DNA from: a bacterium
GTDB lineage: Bacteria; Joyebacterota; Joyebacteria; Joyebacterales; Joyebacteraceae
Reading direction: 5' to 3'
NCBI GenBank assembly: GCA_025774935.1
Contig: JALGZK010000002.1
Location: 1 to 64,000, forward strand
DNA length: 64,000 bases
The notes below the pieces were generated by a model. That model was given only the letters and a program-made list of their open reading frames with translations. It was not told the DNA's origin and made no database searches. This document shows, in pieces, positions 17,436 to 26,233 of the stretch (positions within the stretch are counted from its first letter, which is position 1; each line of letters begins with the position of its first letter). Made by a program: the position numbers and the translations under genes.

Positions 17436-19415
17436 CTAGCGCAGAACCACGACCTTCCGGCTCGTGCTCTCGCTCCCAACCTCCATCCTGACGAGATAGA
17501 CGCCCGACGCGACGGGATCGCCACTCTCGGAGAGGCCGTCCCAGGTGACCGTCCCCTCTCCTCCGGAAGCCCCTGACGCGAGGCGCCGGACGAGCCTGCC
17601 GGTTGCGTCGTAGACCGCGAACGTCGCGTCGGCTCCCGCGGGAGCCACGAACTCCATCCTCGAGGAGACAGCGAACGGGTTCGGGCGCGGCGGAGCGAGC
17701 CAGAGCGCTGATTTCCGGAGATCCGCCAGAATCTCCACGGGGCCTGCGAAGGTCTCCTCCCCGTCGGACGCGACCGCCCCCACCATGTATGCGTACATCG
17801 CGCCGTCGACGACGCTCGTGTCGACAAACTCGCTGACGCTCAGAAGCTCCCCGTTGAGCCGGACGAAGCCGCCCCTCGTGCCGATGCCGGCCCGCGCCGC
17901 GAGGATCTCGGGAATCGTCGCGGAGCCGTGGTCGCCTACGCGACCGCCGGGCGTCGCGTCTTCCCCGCCCACTGCCATCCGGTAGACATGGTAGCCCGTG
18001 ACGTCCGGCGTTTCGTTGAGGTCCCACGCGACCACGACAGCGTTGCCGTCGACGCGGCACGTCACGTTCTCGACCGGCGGGACGGACGTGCCGTCGCCGT
18101 CGGCATCGAGGCAGAACACCTTCCCCCCGCCGCTCGAGTACTGCGTCCCGACGAGCGCCTCTGCGATGCCGTCCCCGTTGACGTCGTTGATTCCCCGCAC
18201 CGAGTAGACGCGGTTCCCGACCGTGTACGTCCAGAGGACCTCGCCGTCCCGACCGCTCACGCAGTAGGCTTTGAGATCGAACGACCCCGCGATCACGTCG
18301 TCGTACCCGTCGTAGTCGACGTCCTTCATCGCGTCGATCGTCCAGACGTCTCCCCCGTTCGTCGTGCCCGTCGGAACGCTCCAGTGCTCGACGCCGGTCT
18401 TCCCGCTCACGCAGACGATGGTGTTGCCCCATGAGCCGATGAGAACCTCCGGCGTGCCGTCGTCGTCGAGATCGTCGGTCGTTACGACACGCATGACGTT
18501 GTCGTACTGGTTCGGCATGTCGTACTGCCAGATCCACGAGCCGTTCGCCCCGCTCACGCAGACGACACCGGCCGGCGTGTTGGAGGGGTATCCGGAGGAG
18601 TACCAGCGTCCGAGGAGCGCGTCGTCGATGTCGTCGTCGTTCACGTCATCGATCGAGCAGATCGAGAAGACGCTCGACTCCGCGTCGTACGACCAGATGT
18701 GGCCCGCTACCCCGACGCTCCCACCGTCAACGCAGTAGGCGTAGTCGGAGTCGTCCCCGGTCCCCACGAGGACGTCGGCCTTCCCGTTGCCGTTCACGTC
18801 CTCGATCGGGGCGACACTGTAGACCGCGTCGGGCGCCTGGAATTTCCAGATGAGGGTCCCGGTCACGCCGTCGACGCAGTACGCCCGGTTGTTGTCGCTC
18901 CCGCAGCCGAAGATGATGTCCGGGAAGCCGTTCTCGTTCACATCGGGAATCCAATCGATGCTGTAGACCCAGCCCGACGGTGGGTCGTGCGTGTAGGTGT
19001 CGAAGGCCCAGTGAATCGTCGGCTCGTCGCCGATCGCGTACGCGGTCCGCCCGCCCCAGGACGTACCCAGAAGCGCCTCCTGCAGACCGTCGCCGTCCAG
19101 GTCGGGCGCGCTGTTGACGCAGAAGTCGCCGTAGCCGCACCCATTGCTGACGCCGCCGGGCGGAGAGACCTCCCATATCACGCCGCCGTCGGCGCCGCTC
19201 CGGCACTTGAAGTGACCGGACGGGTCGTTGGTGTAGTCGATCTCGACGAGGACGTCGGGGAAGGTGTCGCCGTCCACGTCCTCGATGGTGCCGATGCACC
19301 TGACGTGGTGGCCGGACGAGGGAGTCTGCCAGACGACGGAGACAGGCTCCGCAGCCGTCGGAATCGCGACTGCCAGCACGAGCGCCGTAACGAGGGGAAT
19401 GCCGAGGGGTCTCAT
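17436..19415 (-). CDS. Secreted FG-GAP/PQQ-like beta-propeller protein with FlgD-like C-terminal tag
   Basis: This 659-residue protein starts at ATG 19415, placed 8 bases after GGAGG (the GTG two codons earlier is too close). A signal peptide is followed by eight calcium-loop motifs of the DVDGDTFPD/DLDGDGLQE/DVNGNGKAD type at regular spacing, forming a beta-propeller (about 25-430). A fibronectin-like region comes next (about 435-570), then a FlgD-like Ig domain (about 575-659) with YDATGRLVRRLASG, WDGLSESGDPVASGVYLVRM and final RKVVVLR. That C-terminal domain resembles T9SS-type sorting domains. An extracellular binding or scaffold role is inferred. Its own promoter lies at 19526-19554. Confidence 0.85.
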   Translation of the reverse strand: MRPLGIPLVTALVLAVAIPTAAEPVSVVWQTPSSGHHVRCIGTIEDVDGDTFPDVLVEIDYTNDPSGHFKCRSGADGGVIWEVSPPGGVSNGCGYGDFCVNSAPDLDGDGLQEALLGTSWGGRTAYAIGDEPTIHWAFDTYTHDPPSGWVYSIDWIPDVNENGFPDIIFGCGSDNNRAYCVDGVTGTLIWKFQAPDAVYSVAPIEDVNGNGKADVLVGTGDDSDYAYCVDGGSVGVAGHIWSYDAESSVFSICSIDDVNDDDIDDALLGRWYSSGYPSNTPAGVVCVSGANGSWIWQYDMPNQYDNVMRVVTTDDLDDDGTPEVLIGSWGNTIVCVSGKTGVEHWSVPTGTTNGGDVWTIDAMKDVDYDGYDDVIAGSFDLKAYCVSGRDGEVLWTYTVGNRVYSVRGINDVNGDGIAEALVGTQYSSGGGKVFCLDADGDGTSVPPVENVTCRVDGNAVVVAWDLNETPDVTGYHVYRMAVGGEDATPGGRVGDHGSATIPEILAARAGIGTRGGFVRLNGELLSVSEFVDTSVVDGAMYAYMVGAVASDGEETFAGPVEILADLRKSALWLAPPRPNPFAVSSRMEFVAPAGADATFAVYDATGRLVRRLASGASGGEGTVTWDGLSESGDPVASGVYLVRMEVGSESTSRKVVVLR

Positions 19416-19790
19416 AGTCACTTCCTCCGCCGAGGGGATTCGCGTGATGGGGAGTCGCGGCGCGAACGCACGCTCCTCTCCATTGCCCGGATGGTCGCTT
19501 CAGGTAACATCCGAAGAGCACTGCGAGTATACCATTGAACTCGGGGGTTATCAAGAACGCGGGCCGGACGGCCCCGGCATCCAGTCGCAGCTCCCAACGA
19601 GAGACGGGGAGACAGGGGCAAACAGCGCTCCCCTACTCCCCGTCTGCAACGCGCGGAGCCTTTCTCCCGCCTGGCTCCGGGACCTCTCGCGAGGTCACGA
19701 CGCGTCAGCCGCAGCGCCGACTCCGAGCGACTCAAGATGCCGACGCGTACTCAGGCACGAGTACAACGCCGCGCCCCGACCTGTCAAGTG
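19416..19790. other. 375-base non-coding region between two minus-strand genes
   Basis: Holds the promoter of the beta-propeller gene (19526-19554), a GGGCC/GGCCC mini-hairpin near 19561-19574 and a GTACTC/GAGTAC hairpin at 19747-19764 that may end transcription of the upstream gene. No coding frame is convincing. Confidence 0.5.
19526..19554 (-). promoter_or_regulatory. Promoter of the beta-propeller gene
   Basis: On the minus strand: TTGATA (19549-19554), a 17-base spacer, TATACT (19526-19531), with TGG right before the -10. Five of six matches in both boxes. The predicted leader is about 100 bases. Confidence 0.75.
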
Positions 19791-20588
19791 CTATTCCAGC
19801 GATTCCGTACTTCGGACGTCGGTGATGGTGACCAGGTAATCATCGTAGAAGATGTGCCGGACACCCCGCCTGCGTACAAGAAGGAGGTTCGCCTCCCCCT
19901 CACCGCTGTGCCGCCGAACGAACCAGAGGCCCGATGGCTCGGGAGCGAACGACTTGTCGAGTTTGATCTCGGTGATCGGGAACGGCGGATCTGAGACCTC
20001 GGCGACGATCCGGACGGGCGTCAAGTGCTGTGAGGAGATCCATATGGTCCCGTCGATGTGATCGACGTCCCGAACAGCAGCCTCGAGCGACAACCGGTAG
20101 CAGTCGTGCCCCTCCGCTTCCTCCGTATCCTCGAGCTCGATCAGGTACTCGGACGGCTCGAGCGTGGGCCCGATGAGGCTGCGCAGCGTATAGTTGCCGG
20201 CCGGGTACTCTAGCTCGGAGCGCACCTCGTCGCGCACCATCCCGCCGGCGCGGGTGTAGGTGAGGATGGCCCGCGCCGTCTTCTGCGTGCCGTCGGGCTG
20301 GGGCTCGAACATGTCCTGGACGACGTGCAGGCTGTCGATCGAGTCGAAGGCCCGCCGGATGTTCTCGTTATAGCTGGCGAGGATGTCCTCGAGCGCCACC
20401 TCGGGGACCGGGATCGGGGCCGCGGTCGAGTCGGCGGCGCACGTGTCGGGAACCGCGGTACCGGGGTCCCGAGCCGCCAGGCCGTGCGCGAGCGGAGCAA
20501 ACAGGAGGCAGACGGAGACGAGTGCCACCAGGGCTGCGGCGCCGGTCCGAACGGTTCGTGAGCTGGGCAGGTCGTCGCGATGGAGCAC
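19791..20588 (-). CDS. Secreted LolA/RseB-like fold protein
   Basis: This 265-residue protein begins at GTG 20588, preceded by GAAGGCGGA; no better ATG exists near the N terminus. Residues ~14-38 form a signal peptide or anchor. The region 65-260 has the layout of LolA/RseB-like outer-membrane lipoprotein-sorting folds: a helix ILASYNENIRRAFDSIDSL, then alternating beta strands with YRLSLEA and a WISSQHLTPVRIV strand. In this superfamily the domain binds lipid or lipoprotein in the periplasm, but no specific ligand can be claimed. It is divergent from the FG-GAP gene at 20774 with back-to-back promoters. Confidence 0.65.
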   Translation of the reverse strand: MLHRDDLPSSRTVRTGAAALVALVSVCLLFAPLAHGLAARDPGTAVPDTCAADSTAAPIPVPEVALEDILASYNENIRRAFDSIDSLHVVQDMFEPQPDGTQKTARAILTYTRAGGMVRDEVRSELEYPAGNYTLRSLIGPTLEPSEYLIELEDTEEAEGHDCYRLSLEAAVRDVDHIDGTIWISSQHLTPVRIVAEVSDPPFPITEIKLDKSFAPEPSGLWFVRRHSGEGEANLLLVRRRGVRHIFYDDYLVTITDVRSTESLE

Positions 20589-20625
20589 GGGTCCGCCTTC
20601 GTCGAGAGTGAGTCACGCTCCGCGG

Positions 20626-20654
20626 ACTCTATCGGTCGCGAGGCGGACTGTCAA
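20626..20654 (-). promoter_or_regulatory. Promoter of the LolA-like gene
   Basis: On the minus strand: TTGACA (20649-20654), a 17-base spacer, TAGAGT (20626-20631). Start near 20619, about 30 bases before the GTG. Confidence 0.6.
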
Positions 20655-20667
20655 GGAGCCCTGCCTC

Positions 20668-20697
20668 TTGACGCCGTCCCGCGGCTGCCTGCATACT
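20668..20697 (+). promoter_or_regulatory. Promoter of the FG-GAP repeat gene
   Basis: TTGACG (20668-20673), an 18-base spacer, CATACT (20692-20697). The -35 lies only 13 bases from that of the divergent promoter. Confidence 0.5.
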
Positions 20698-20773
20698 CAT
20701 CTGAAGCGAGAGGGGCGCGCGAACCCCCTCCGCCACCGGCAGTCTCCCGGCCGACACCCAGGAGAGAGACAAG

Positions 20774-22318
20774 ATGGCCCGCGGACACGGATGCCCCGAC
20801 GCTCGACCGACGGTCTTCCTGGCCCTCTTCCTCGCGTTCACGGTTGCCTCTCCGCTCCACGCCGGCATCGTCATCGACCTCGCGGACGAGAGCGTCCCCA
20901 CGCTCGCCGGAACCTCTCCGGATGAGCACTTCGGACACAGCACCGCGGTCGGGGACTTCGACGGGGACGGAACCCTCGAGCTCGCGGTCGGAGCGCCTGG
21001 AGCAACGAACGACGCCGGCGGAGTCCACGCGGGCGCCGTCTACGTCTTCGACGCGGCCACGTTCGCGAGTCTCGACGGCGTGACGGATGCCGCCGCGGCG
21101 GCCACCCTCGTCATCAGGGAAGCTCGCGAGCACTCCAGGTTCGGAGCCGCGCTGGCCGCTGCGGACCTCGACGGGGACGGCGCGGACGAGCTCGTGGCGG
21201 GCGCTCCGGGCCTCGACTCGGTCGGAGCCATCGCCGCCGGAGCCGTGTACGTCTTCGCGGGCGGAGACCTCGACGCGTGGGCCGGCGCGCCGGGCGAGAC
21301 GGCGGCCTACTCGTTCAACGGGATCAATGGCGGCGGGCGGTTCGGGTCGGAGCTCCTCGTCACCGACGTCGACAGCAACCGGGCGAACGAGATCCTCATC
21401 TCCGCACCTGGCGCGGGCACCTCCGAGATGCTCCACGCAGGCGAGATCTATCTCGTGCGGTTCCATTCTGTGGACGCCGAAGGCGGCACGCCGGAGACCG
21501 AGCCCCGACTGGAGACCGTCGTCTTGGGCGGTAACCCCGGCGATGCGCTACGAGGGATGGGTGCAGGTGACTTTGACGGCGACGGAAAGTGGGAGATCGC
21601 GGTCGGCGCCTACCACTCGGACGAGCCCGACGGCGAGCGCGTCGACTCCGGAACGGTCTACATCGTCCCGGCGGAGCTGCTCGACGGTGGTTCCCCCATC
21701 ACGGTGCCCGGGGACGACGAGGCGAGGATCCTCGGTCCGATCAACTTCGGCTATTTCGGGCGCTCGATAGCGACGGGCGACGTCGACGCGGACGGGAAGG
21801 ACGACCTCTTCATCTCGGCGTACGCCTCGCGTCTCGACTCGAAGTCGATCGAGGCGTCCGGCGAGGCGTTCCTAGTCTTCGGTGAGGACCCGTTCGAGAC
21901 CGTGGACCTCGAGCACGCCGAGGCGCCGCGCTTCGTGAGTCGCTCGCGCTGGGACCTCTTCGGCCTGCCCGTCCTCCTCGCGGACATGAACGCCGACTTC
22001 TCGGACGATCTCATCGTGGCCGCGCAGTTCTCCGGCGGGCCCGACAAGGACCGCAGGTGGTGCGGGGAGGTGCACGTCTATCTGGGGAGCCTGAGGTCGG
22101 TCGTCGAGGCCAAGGCGGGAAAACCCGAACTCGCGGACGTCACGGTCGTCGGCCCGGAGGAGGAGTACGCTATCGGAGGCTCCCTCCTCGCCGCGCGGCT
22201 CACCTCGGACGGTCGGCCGGACCTCGTCATCGGAGCTCCGGACGCGCCGGGCGCGGACCCCACCGTCCCCCGAGCCGGAAGGCTCTACCTCATCCCGGTC
22301 GCGCGCCTCACCCGCTGA
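20774..22318 (+). CDS. Secreted seven-bladed FG-GAP (integrin-alpha-like) propeller protein
   Basis: This 514-residue protein has an AGGAGAG ribosome site and a signal peptide (about 1-30). Seven regularly spaced calcium-binding loops can be seen (DFDGDGTLE, DLDGDGADE, DVDSNRANE, DFDGDGKWE, DVDADGKDD, DMNADFSDD and a weaker last one), each after an F/G-rich strand, as in integrin-alpha type propellers. The propeller fills the whole protein; no catalytic domain and no FlgD-like tail is present, unlike the propeller at 17436. Likely extracellular and binding-related. It converges with the GTPase gene with a 31-base gap and no obvious hairpin. Confidence 0.85.
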   Translation: MARGHGCPDARPTVFLALFLAFTVASPLHAGIVIDLADESVPTLAGTSPDEHFGHSTAVGDFDGDGTLELAVGAPGATNDAGGVHAGAVYVFDAATFASLDGVTDAAAAATLVIREAREHSRFGAALAAADLDGDGADELVAGAPGLDSVGAIAAGAVYVFAGGDLDAWAGAPGETAAYSFNGINGGGRFGSELLVTDVDSNRANEILISAPGAGTSEMLHAGEIYLVRFHSVDAEGGTPETEPRLETVVLGGNPGDALRGMGAGDFDGDGKWEIAVGAYHSDEPDGERVDSGTVYIVPAELLDGGSPITVPGDDEARILGPINFGYFGRSIATGDVDADGKDDLFISAYASRLDSKSIEASGEAFLVFGEDPFETVDLEHAEAPRFVSRSRWDLFGLPVLLADMNADFSDDLIVAAQFSGGPDKDRRWCGEVHVYLGSLRSVVEAKAGKPELADVTVVGPEEEYAIGGSLLAARLTSDGRPDLVIGAPDAPGADPTVPRAGRLYLIPVARLTR

Positions 22319-22349
22319 ACCGCACCGGCGCCCGCCCTCTCCACACACG

Positions 22350-23462
22350 CTAGCGAGTCAGGATCTCCACGGTGTCGCCTGGGGCGAGCTCGTGCTCGAG
22401 TCCCACCTCCTGCCCCGGGAACTTCGCCGACGTGCCCCAGACCTTCCCGCGTTTCGCGTGGCCGGCCAGGTCCCCATGGATCTCCCGGGCGAGGTCGTGG
22501 ACCGTCGAGCCCGTCCTGACCGCGAAGGCCATCGGCTCGTCCCGCGAGTCCGGATCCCGTGCGACCACGACGATTCGGTCGAGGAAGAGGCAGAGCGCCT
22601 CCCCCACCCCGCGGAGCTGCGACCGGTCGAGCGGGTGACCGAACACGCGTGCCCGCGGGAGAAGTGTGCGGACGGGTTCGACCTCGCGCTCTCCATCGAG
22701 GTCCAGCTTCGTCACGAACACGATCGCGCCCTTCACGGAAGGCGACGGTTCGCCCGCAGCGACGTCGGCGGAGAACTCCGCCGTCGCCCCGATCTCTCCC
22801 AGACGGTCCCCGATCACCGCGAGCTGTAACCCGGCGTCACCGGTCGCGTCGAGCACGAGCCCGAGGAGGTTGGCGTTCAGCACCGCCTCCTTGAGCCCGG
22901 TTGCGTAGGAGAGCGTGTCGATCGGGCCGTCGGGAACCGCTGGCAGGTCGACGATCTCGAACTCGAACCCGCCGAGGCTGAACATGCCGACGTTCGGCTT
23001 GAGCGTCGTGTACGGGTAGTCCGCGATCTCGGCCTCGGCGCCCGTGAGCGTGTGGAAGACGCTCGTCTTCCCGGAGTTCGGCAGGCCGACGAGGGCGACC
23101 TCGGCGAGCCCGCGCTTCCGCACGGAGAACGGGTCGACGTGACCCCGCGCCCCGCTCGACAGAACGTGCTCGACCTTCTTGAGCTCCTCGATCCGGCGCT
23201 CGTACTTCTTGCGCATCTCCTGGTAGGGCCCCTTGAACTCGGGCCAGTCGCTGAGGTAGCGCGCGAGAATGGCGATCTCCTCGGAGGGAGTCTTCCCCTT
23301 CGTCTCACGCTTGATCTTCCGCCAGAGGTCCTTGTGCGATATCGGCATGGGCTCGTCGTCTCCCCAGGAACGGAGCCTCTTCGCGTAGCTTCTCCACCTC
23401 CGGCGCAGGAGCGCCGCGCGGAGCCGCTTCCGGTGTTCGTCGGTGCCCTTGGGTGCTGCCAT
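22350..23462 (-). CDS. DRG/Obg-like GTPase with TGS domain
   Basis: This 370-residue protein has a basic helical N terminus (1-110), a GTPase domain and a C-terminal TGS domain (about 300-370, ending PGDTVEILTR). G1 is GLPNSGKT (126-133), G2 the YPYTT segment (149-153) and G4 VTKLD. The G3 motif reads DLPA where DxxG is expected, so its usual Gly is replaced. The order and the ADYPYTTLKPNVGM segment match the DRG/Obg branch, best known in archaea and eukaryotes, where members bind ribosomes. A translation-related role is inferred. It lies 36 bases after the small metallopeptidase-like gene and is probably co-transcribed with it. The ribosome site before ATG 23462 is weak. Confidence 0.85.
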   Translation of the reverse strand: MAAPKGTDEHRKRLRAALLRRRWRSYAKRLRSWGDDEPMPISHKDLWRKIKRETKGKTPSEEIAILARYLSDWPEFKGPYQEMRKKYERRIEELKKVEHVLSSGARGHVDPFSVRKRGLAEVALVGLPNSGKTSVFHTLTGAEAEIADYPYTTLKPNVGMFSLGGFEFEIVDLPAVPDGPIDTLSYATGLKEAVLNANLLGLVLDATGDAGLQLAVIGDRLGEIGATAEFSADVAAGEPSPSVKGAIVFVTKLDLDGEREVEPVRTLLPRARVFGHPLDRSQLRGVGEALCLFLDRIVVVARDPDSRDEPMAFAVRTGSTVHDLAREIHGDLAGHAKRGKVWGTSAKFPGQEVGLEHELAPGDTVEILTR

Positions 23463-23498
23463 CGGATGGCATTGCGGAGCGGGCGCGTCCGGGGACGT

Positions 23499-23987
23499 CT
23501 ATCGTCGCGCGCGGGCCTTCTTCTTGTCGGCGTTGAAGACCTTCCAGTACATGTCTTCCGCCGACTGCGCCTCGTCCTCGTCGAACCCGACGCGCTTCAT
23601 GACCCTCACGACGAACGCGTCCGCGTCCCGTTCCTGGTTCCTCTTATCGGCCTTCGCGAGATAATAGTGCCCCCACTCGTGGGCGGCGAGATACCACGCC
23701 GCGAGCACGGCCGTCTCGGGCTTCTTCTCTGCCATGTGATAGAGGTTGTGGATGAACCCGAAGTCGTACACGGGCACGATCGCTTTGTACTCGTCGTTGG
23801 TCAGGAGAACCTGGCCGCCCGTCGTGTCCCAGTGTCGCAGGCGTAGCGACCTCGACGAATAGCCGTCCCTGATGTGGAGCGCCTTGTAGACGAGAGACCC
23901 GATCTGACTGTGGACCGTGGCCATGTAGCGGAAGCCGGAGCGGACCTTCTTCACCCACTCGACCTCGCTCCTGAGCTTGGTGCTCAC
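23499..23987 (-). CDS. Small HExxH zinc-metallopeptidase-like protein
   Basis: This 162-residue protein starts at GTG 23987 after GGGAGGA. It contains HEWGH (103-107), an HExxH zinc motif, on the helix AAWYLAAHEWGHYYLAKA. An ERDADAF segment (119-125) about 12 residues later resembles the third-ligand helix of neutral zinc metallopeptidases. There is no signal peptide, so it should act in the cytoplasm. The rest matches nothing I recognise. It precedes the DRG-like GTPase gene in an apparent two-gene operon. Peptidase activity is inferred from the motif only. Confidence 0.7.
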   Translation of the reverse strand: MSTKLRSEVEWVKKVRSGFRYMATVHSQIGSLVYKALHIRDGYSSRSLRLRHWDTTGGQVLLTNDEYKAIVPVYDFGFIHNLYHMAEKKPETAVLAAWYLAAHEWGHYYLAKADKRNQERDADAFVVRVMKRVGFDEDEAQSAEDMYWKVFNADKKKARARR

Positions 23988-24008
23988 CTGGTGTCCTCCC
24001 TGCCGAAG

Positions 24009-24017
24009 ATGATACCA
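24009..24017 (-). promoter_or_regulatory. Extended -10 promoter for the metallopeptidase/GTPase pair
   Basis: On the minus strand TGG (24015-24017) directly precedes TATCAT (24009-24014), 22 bases from the GTG start. No clear -35 box is present. Confidence 0.45.
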
Positions 24018-24048
24018 CAGGCTCGGGGGACGACTGCGGCATGAGAAG

Positions 24049-24073
24049 AGGGGCGGCGTCGAACGCCGCCCCT
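24049..24073. terminator. Hairpin terminator after the metalloprotease gene
   Basis: AGGGGCGGCGT (24049-24059) pairs with ACGCCGCCCCT (24063-24073) around a CGA loop: an 11-bp perfect stem, about 36 bases past the stop of the gene ending at 24110. No T tract. Confidence 0.7.
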
Positions 24074-24109
24074 CCCGTACAGCTTCGGGTGCGCCCGCAA
24101 TGGCGCTGC

Positions 24110-25903
24110 CTACTTGAGGACCATCAGCTTGCCGCTCGCCGTCAGGCCGTCGACGTCGAGGCGAGCGAAGTAGACTCCCGCGCCGACGCGGTTGCCGCGG
24201 TTGTCCAGCCCGTCCCAGACCGCCTCACCGGCACCACCGGGCTTCCTCTCGTTCACGAGGTTCCTCACCTCGCGCCCGTTCACGTCATAGATCGTCACCT
24301 CGACGAGGCCGCCGCCGGTCGGAACCGTGTACGCGATCGCCGTCGTCTCGACGAACGGGTTCGGGCTCGCCGGCTTCATGCCGAACACGTAGCTCTCGTC
24401 TTCGATGCCGGTCTCCACGAGCTCGGCGTCGAAGGAGAAGAGCATCTCCTCCTGGGCCTGGGTGGGATTGACGACCACCATCGTCACGTACTCGAGGTCG
24501 TTGAAGCCGTTGATGGTGAGGTCGCCGTTCCCCCACGGGTTCAGCTCGAAGGGACCGACCTCAGCCGTGTGGCCGGCGTTCGACCGGCAATTGCAGTGCG
24601 CCGCGTTCGGCATCGAGATGAGCGCGGGGCCGTCGTAGTGAATGTGCAGGCCCGTCTCGCCGGTTCCCGGGTTGTTGAACTGGACGTAGTTCGCGGCCAT
24701 GTGATCGGGCCGCCAGCCGGGGAACGTCGTCTCGCCCGAAATCGGGTAGTTGTTGTGGTACTCGGTCGTGTGGGTGACCGGCCACATCGCGCCCTCGCGG
24801 TAGTGATTCGCGTCGTCCCGCCAGCCCGTGAACCAGTTCCAGACGCAGAACTCGACGAACACCTCCTCCAAGGTGAGGCCGAAATCGGCCAGCCTGGACT
24901 GCATTCCGATGTACTCGGGTGTGACGAGATCGTACTCGTCCCAGATGCTCGGGACGATCCACTCGTCGACGTACTCCGTCAGGAAGATGTTCCAGACGAT
25001 GGAACCGTACTTGCGCATGCCGGTGGGGTCGTCCCAGTCCAGCGACTCATACGGCTTGTTGAAGAGCCACGGGATGTAGCCGATGTAATCGTTGACCTCC
25101 GAGTAGAGCGTCTCCTCTGCCCACATCGACGTGCACTCCTTGTACCAGGTGTTCACGCTGACGTTGTGGGCGTTCTGCACCGCGTGGCCGAACTCGTGCG
25201 CGACCGTGATCTTCATCAGGTCGTACTGGTTGCCGCCGTAGCCGAGGAAATCGTTGTCGATGACGACATAGCTCGTCACGTCGTTCTGCGGCGTGGCGGG
25301 CACGTAGTAGCTGCCCTGGCAGTACCCGTAGAGACCGCTCCCCAGGTTCTGGAGGTAGATGTCGTACTTGTCGTTCCCGCCGCCGCCGTCCGGATCGCCG
25401 CCATCAGCCGGAGGCTGCCTGAATCCCCACTCTACGACCTCGGCCTCCCAGGCTTCCTCCGCGCGCGTCATCACCCAGTCGCGGAAGGTCGTGCTCGGCC
25501 AGCCGTAGACCTTGTGGGTTCCGGAGGTGTCGTAGTGGATGCGGAAGTGATCGGTGTCGATGTACGTCATGCAGTTGGGTCTGGCGCGGAGCCCGCGGAT
25601 CTCGGCTTCAACCTCCCCGGGGAGCGTCCCGTCCTCGAGCGCCCTCGTCAGCTCCTCAGCGAAGGAGAGTCCGCACCTGTCGCCGACGCCGCCGCGGTAC
25701 TCGACAGGCAGGCGGTCGGGAGAGTAGACCGCGTACGCCTTGAGCAGCATCATCCGCGGATGGTCGATCGCGCGCTCTTCGTACGCGGCGTTGATCGCCT
25801 CCGCCGTGGTCATTTCCTCGAGGTTCTTCCGCGCCGAAGCGGGAAGCGCAACGAACAGAACGACCGCACAGCACAGAAGCACAACCGCTGCCGGCTTCCG
25901 CAT
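24110..25903 (-). CDS. Secreted zinc metalloprotease with FlgD-like C-terminal tag
   Basis: This 597-residue protein starts at ATG 25903, right after AAAGGAGG; the frame is open further upstream but those codons carry no signal sequence. The signal peptide covers 1-24. The core shows HEFGH (236-240) and a downstream CTSMWAEE with a likely glutamate ligand (263-264), the pattern of the MXAN_6640-like putative metalloprotease group. Residues ~510-597 form a FlgD-like Ig domain with YDVNGREVRNLVN, WDGLDNRGNRVGAGVYFARL and final GKLMVLK, closely related to the tails of the other secreted proteins here. Extracellular protein degradation is the likely role. A strong promoter precedes it. Confidence 0.85.
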   Translation of the reverse strand: MRKPAAVVLLCCAVVLFVALPASARKNLEEMTTAEAINAAYEERAIDHPRMMLLKAYAVYSPDRLPVEYRGGVGDRCGLSFAEELTRALEDGTLPGEVEAEIRGLRARPNCMTYIDTDHFRIHYDTSGTHKVYGWPSTTFRDWVMTRAEEAWEAEVVEWGFRQPPADGGDPDGGGGNDKYDIYLQNLGSGLYGYCQGSYYVPATPQNDVTSYVVIDNDFLGYGGNQYDLMKITVAHEFGHAVQNAHNVSVNTWYKECTSMWAEETLYSEVNDYIGYIPWLFNKPYESLDWDDPTGMRKYGSIVWNIFLTEYVDEWIVPSIWDEYDLVTPEYIGMQSRLADFGLTLEEVFVEFCVWNWFTGWRDDANHYREGAMWPVTHTTEYHNNYPISGETTFPGWRPDHMAANYVQFNNPGTGETGLHIHYDGPALISMPNAAHCNCRSNAGHTAEVGPFELNPWGNGDLTINGFNDLEYVTMVVVNPTQAQEEMLFSFDAELVETGIEDESYVFGMKPASPNPFVETTAIAYTVPTGGGLVEVTIYDVNGREVRNLVNERKPGGAGEAVWDGLDNRGNRVGAGVYFARLDVDGLTASGKLMVLK

Positions 25904-25918
25904 GTTCGAGCCTCCTTT

Positions 25919-25932
25919 GCAGTGTTCACTGC
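25919..25932 (-). promoter_or_regulatory. Inverted repeat abutting the Shine-Dalgarno sequence
   Basis: GCAGTG (25919-25924) and CACTGC (25927-25932) are separated by two bases and end where the AAAGGAGG of the metalloprotease gene begins. It may form a small hairpin in the leader or bind a protein; the role is inferred. Confidence 0.35.
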
Positions 25933-25959
25933 TCTGTAATGTCATATCTCCAAATACGT

Positions 25960-25988
25960 ATTGTATCACAAGATAGCGCGACCGTCAA
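25960..25988 (-). promoter_or_regulatory. Promoter of the secreted metalloprotease gene
   Basis: On the minus strand: TTGACG (25983-25988), a 17-base spacer, TACAAT (25960-25965), with TGA before the -10. Five of six matches in each box; leader about 50 bases. Confidence 0.75.
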
Positions 25989-26204
25989 GGATGACTGACT
26001 GGTCACCGCACAGTTCTACGTACATCGCTACACGCGAACGGGTGCCGTGTCAAGCCGGCCATCTCAGTCCCGGCCGAGAAGCTCTCGGATCGATTCACCC
26101 GGCTGCGTCAGTCCTTTAGATGCGCTCCCCCCCTGTACGAATTCAATGGTCCGCGAAATTCACACGCAGGAACGACTTAGGGCGTGATCCGGAAGCGCGT
26201 CCGC

Positions 26205-26233
26205 TTGACCCCCGCTCACCCCGGGGCTATAGT
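26205..26233 (+). promoter_or_regulatory. Promoter overlapping the start region of the site-2 protease gene
   Basis: TTGACC (26205-26210), a 17-base spacer, TATAGT (26228-26233). The ATG is at 26242, so transcription should begin within a base or two of it. Confidence 0.65.

Noticed and set aside
19760-19787. Second minus-strand promoter (TTGACA, 16-base spacer, TGTACT) far upstream of the beta-propeller gene
   Set aside because: Short spacer, overlaps a probable hairpin after the previous gene, and a better promoter exists at 19526-19554.
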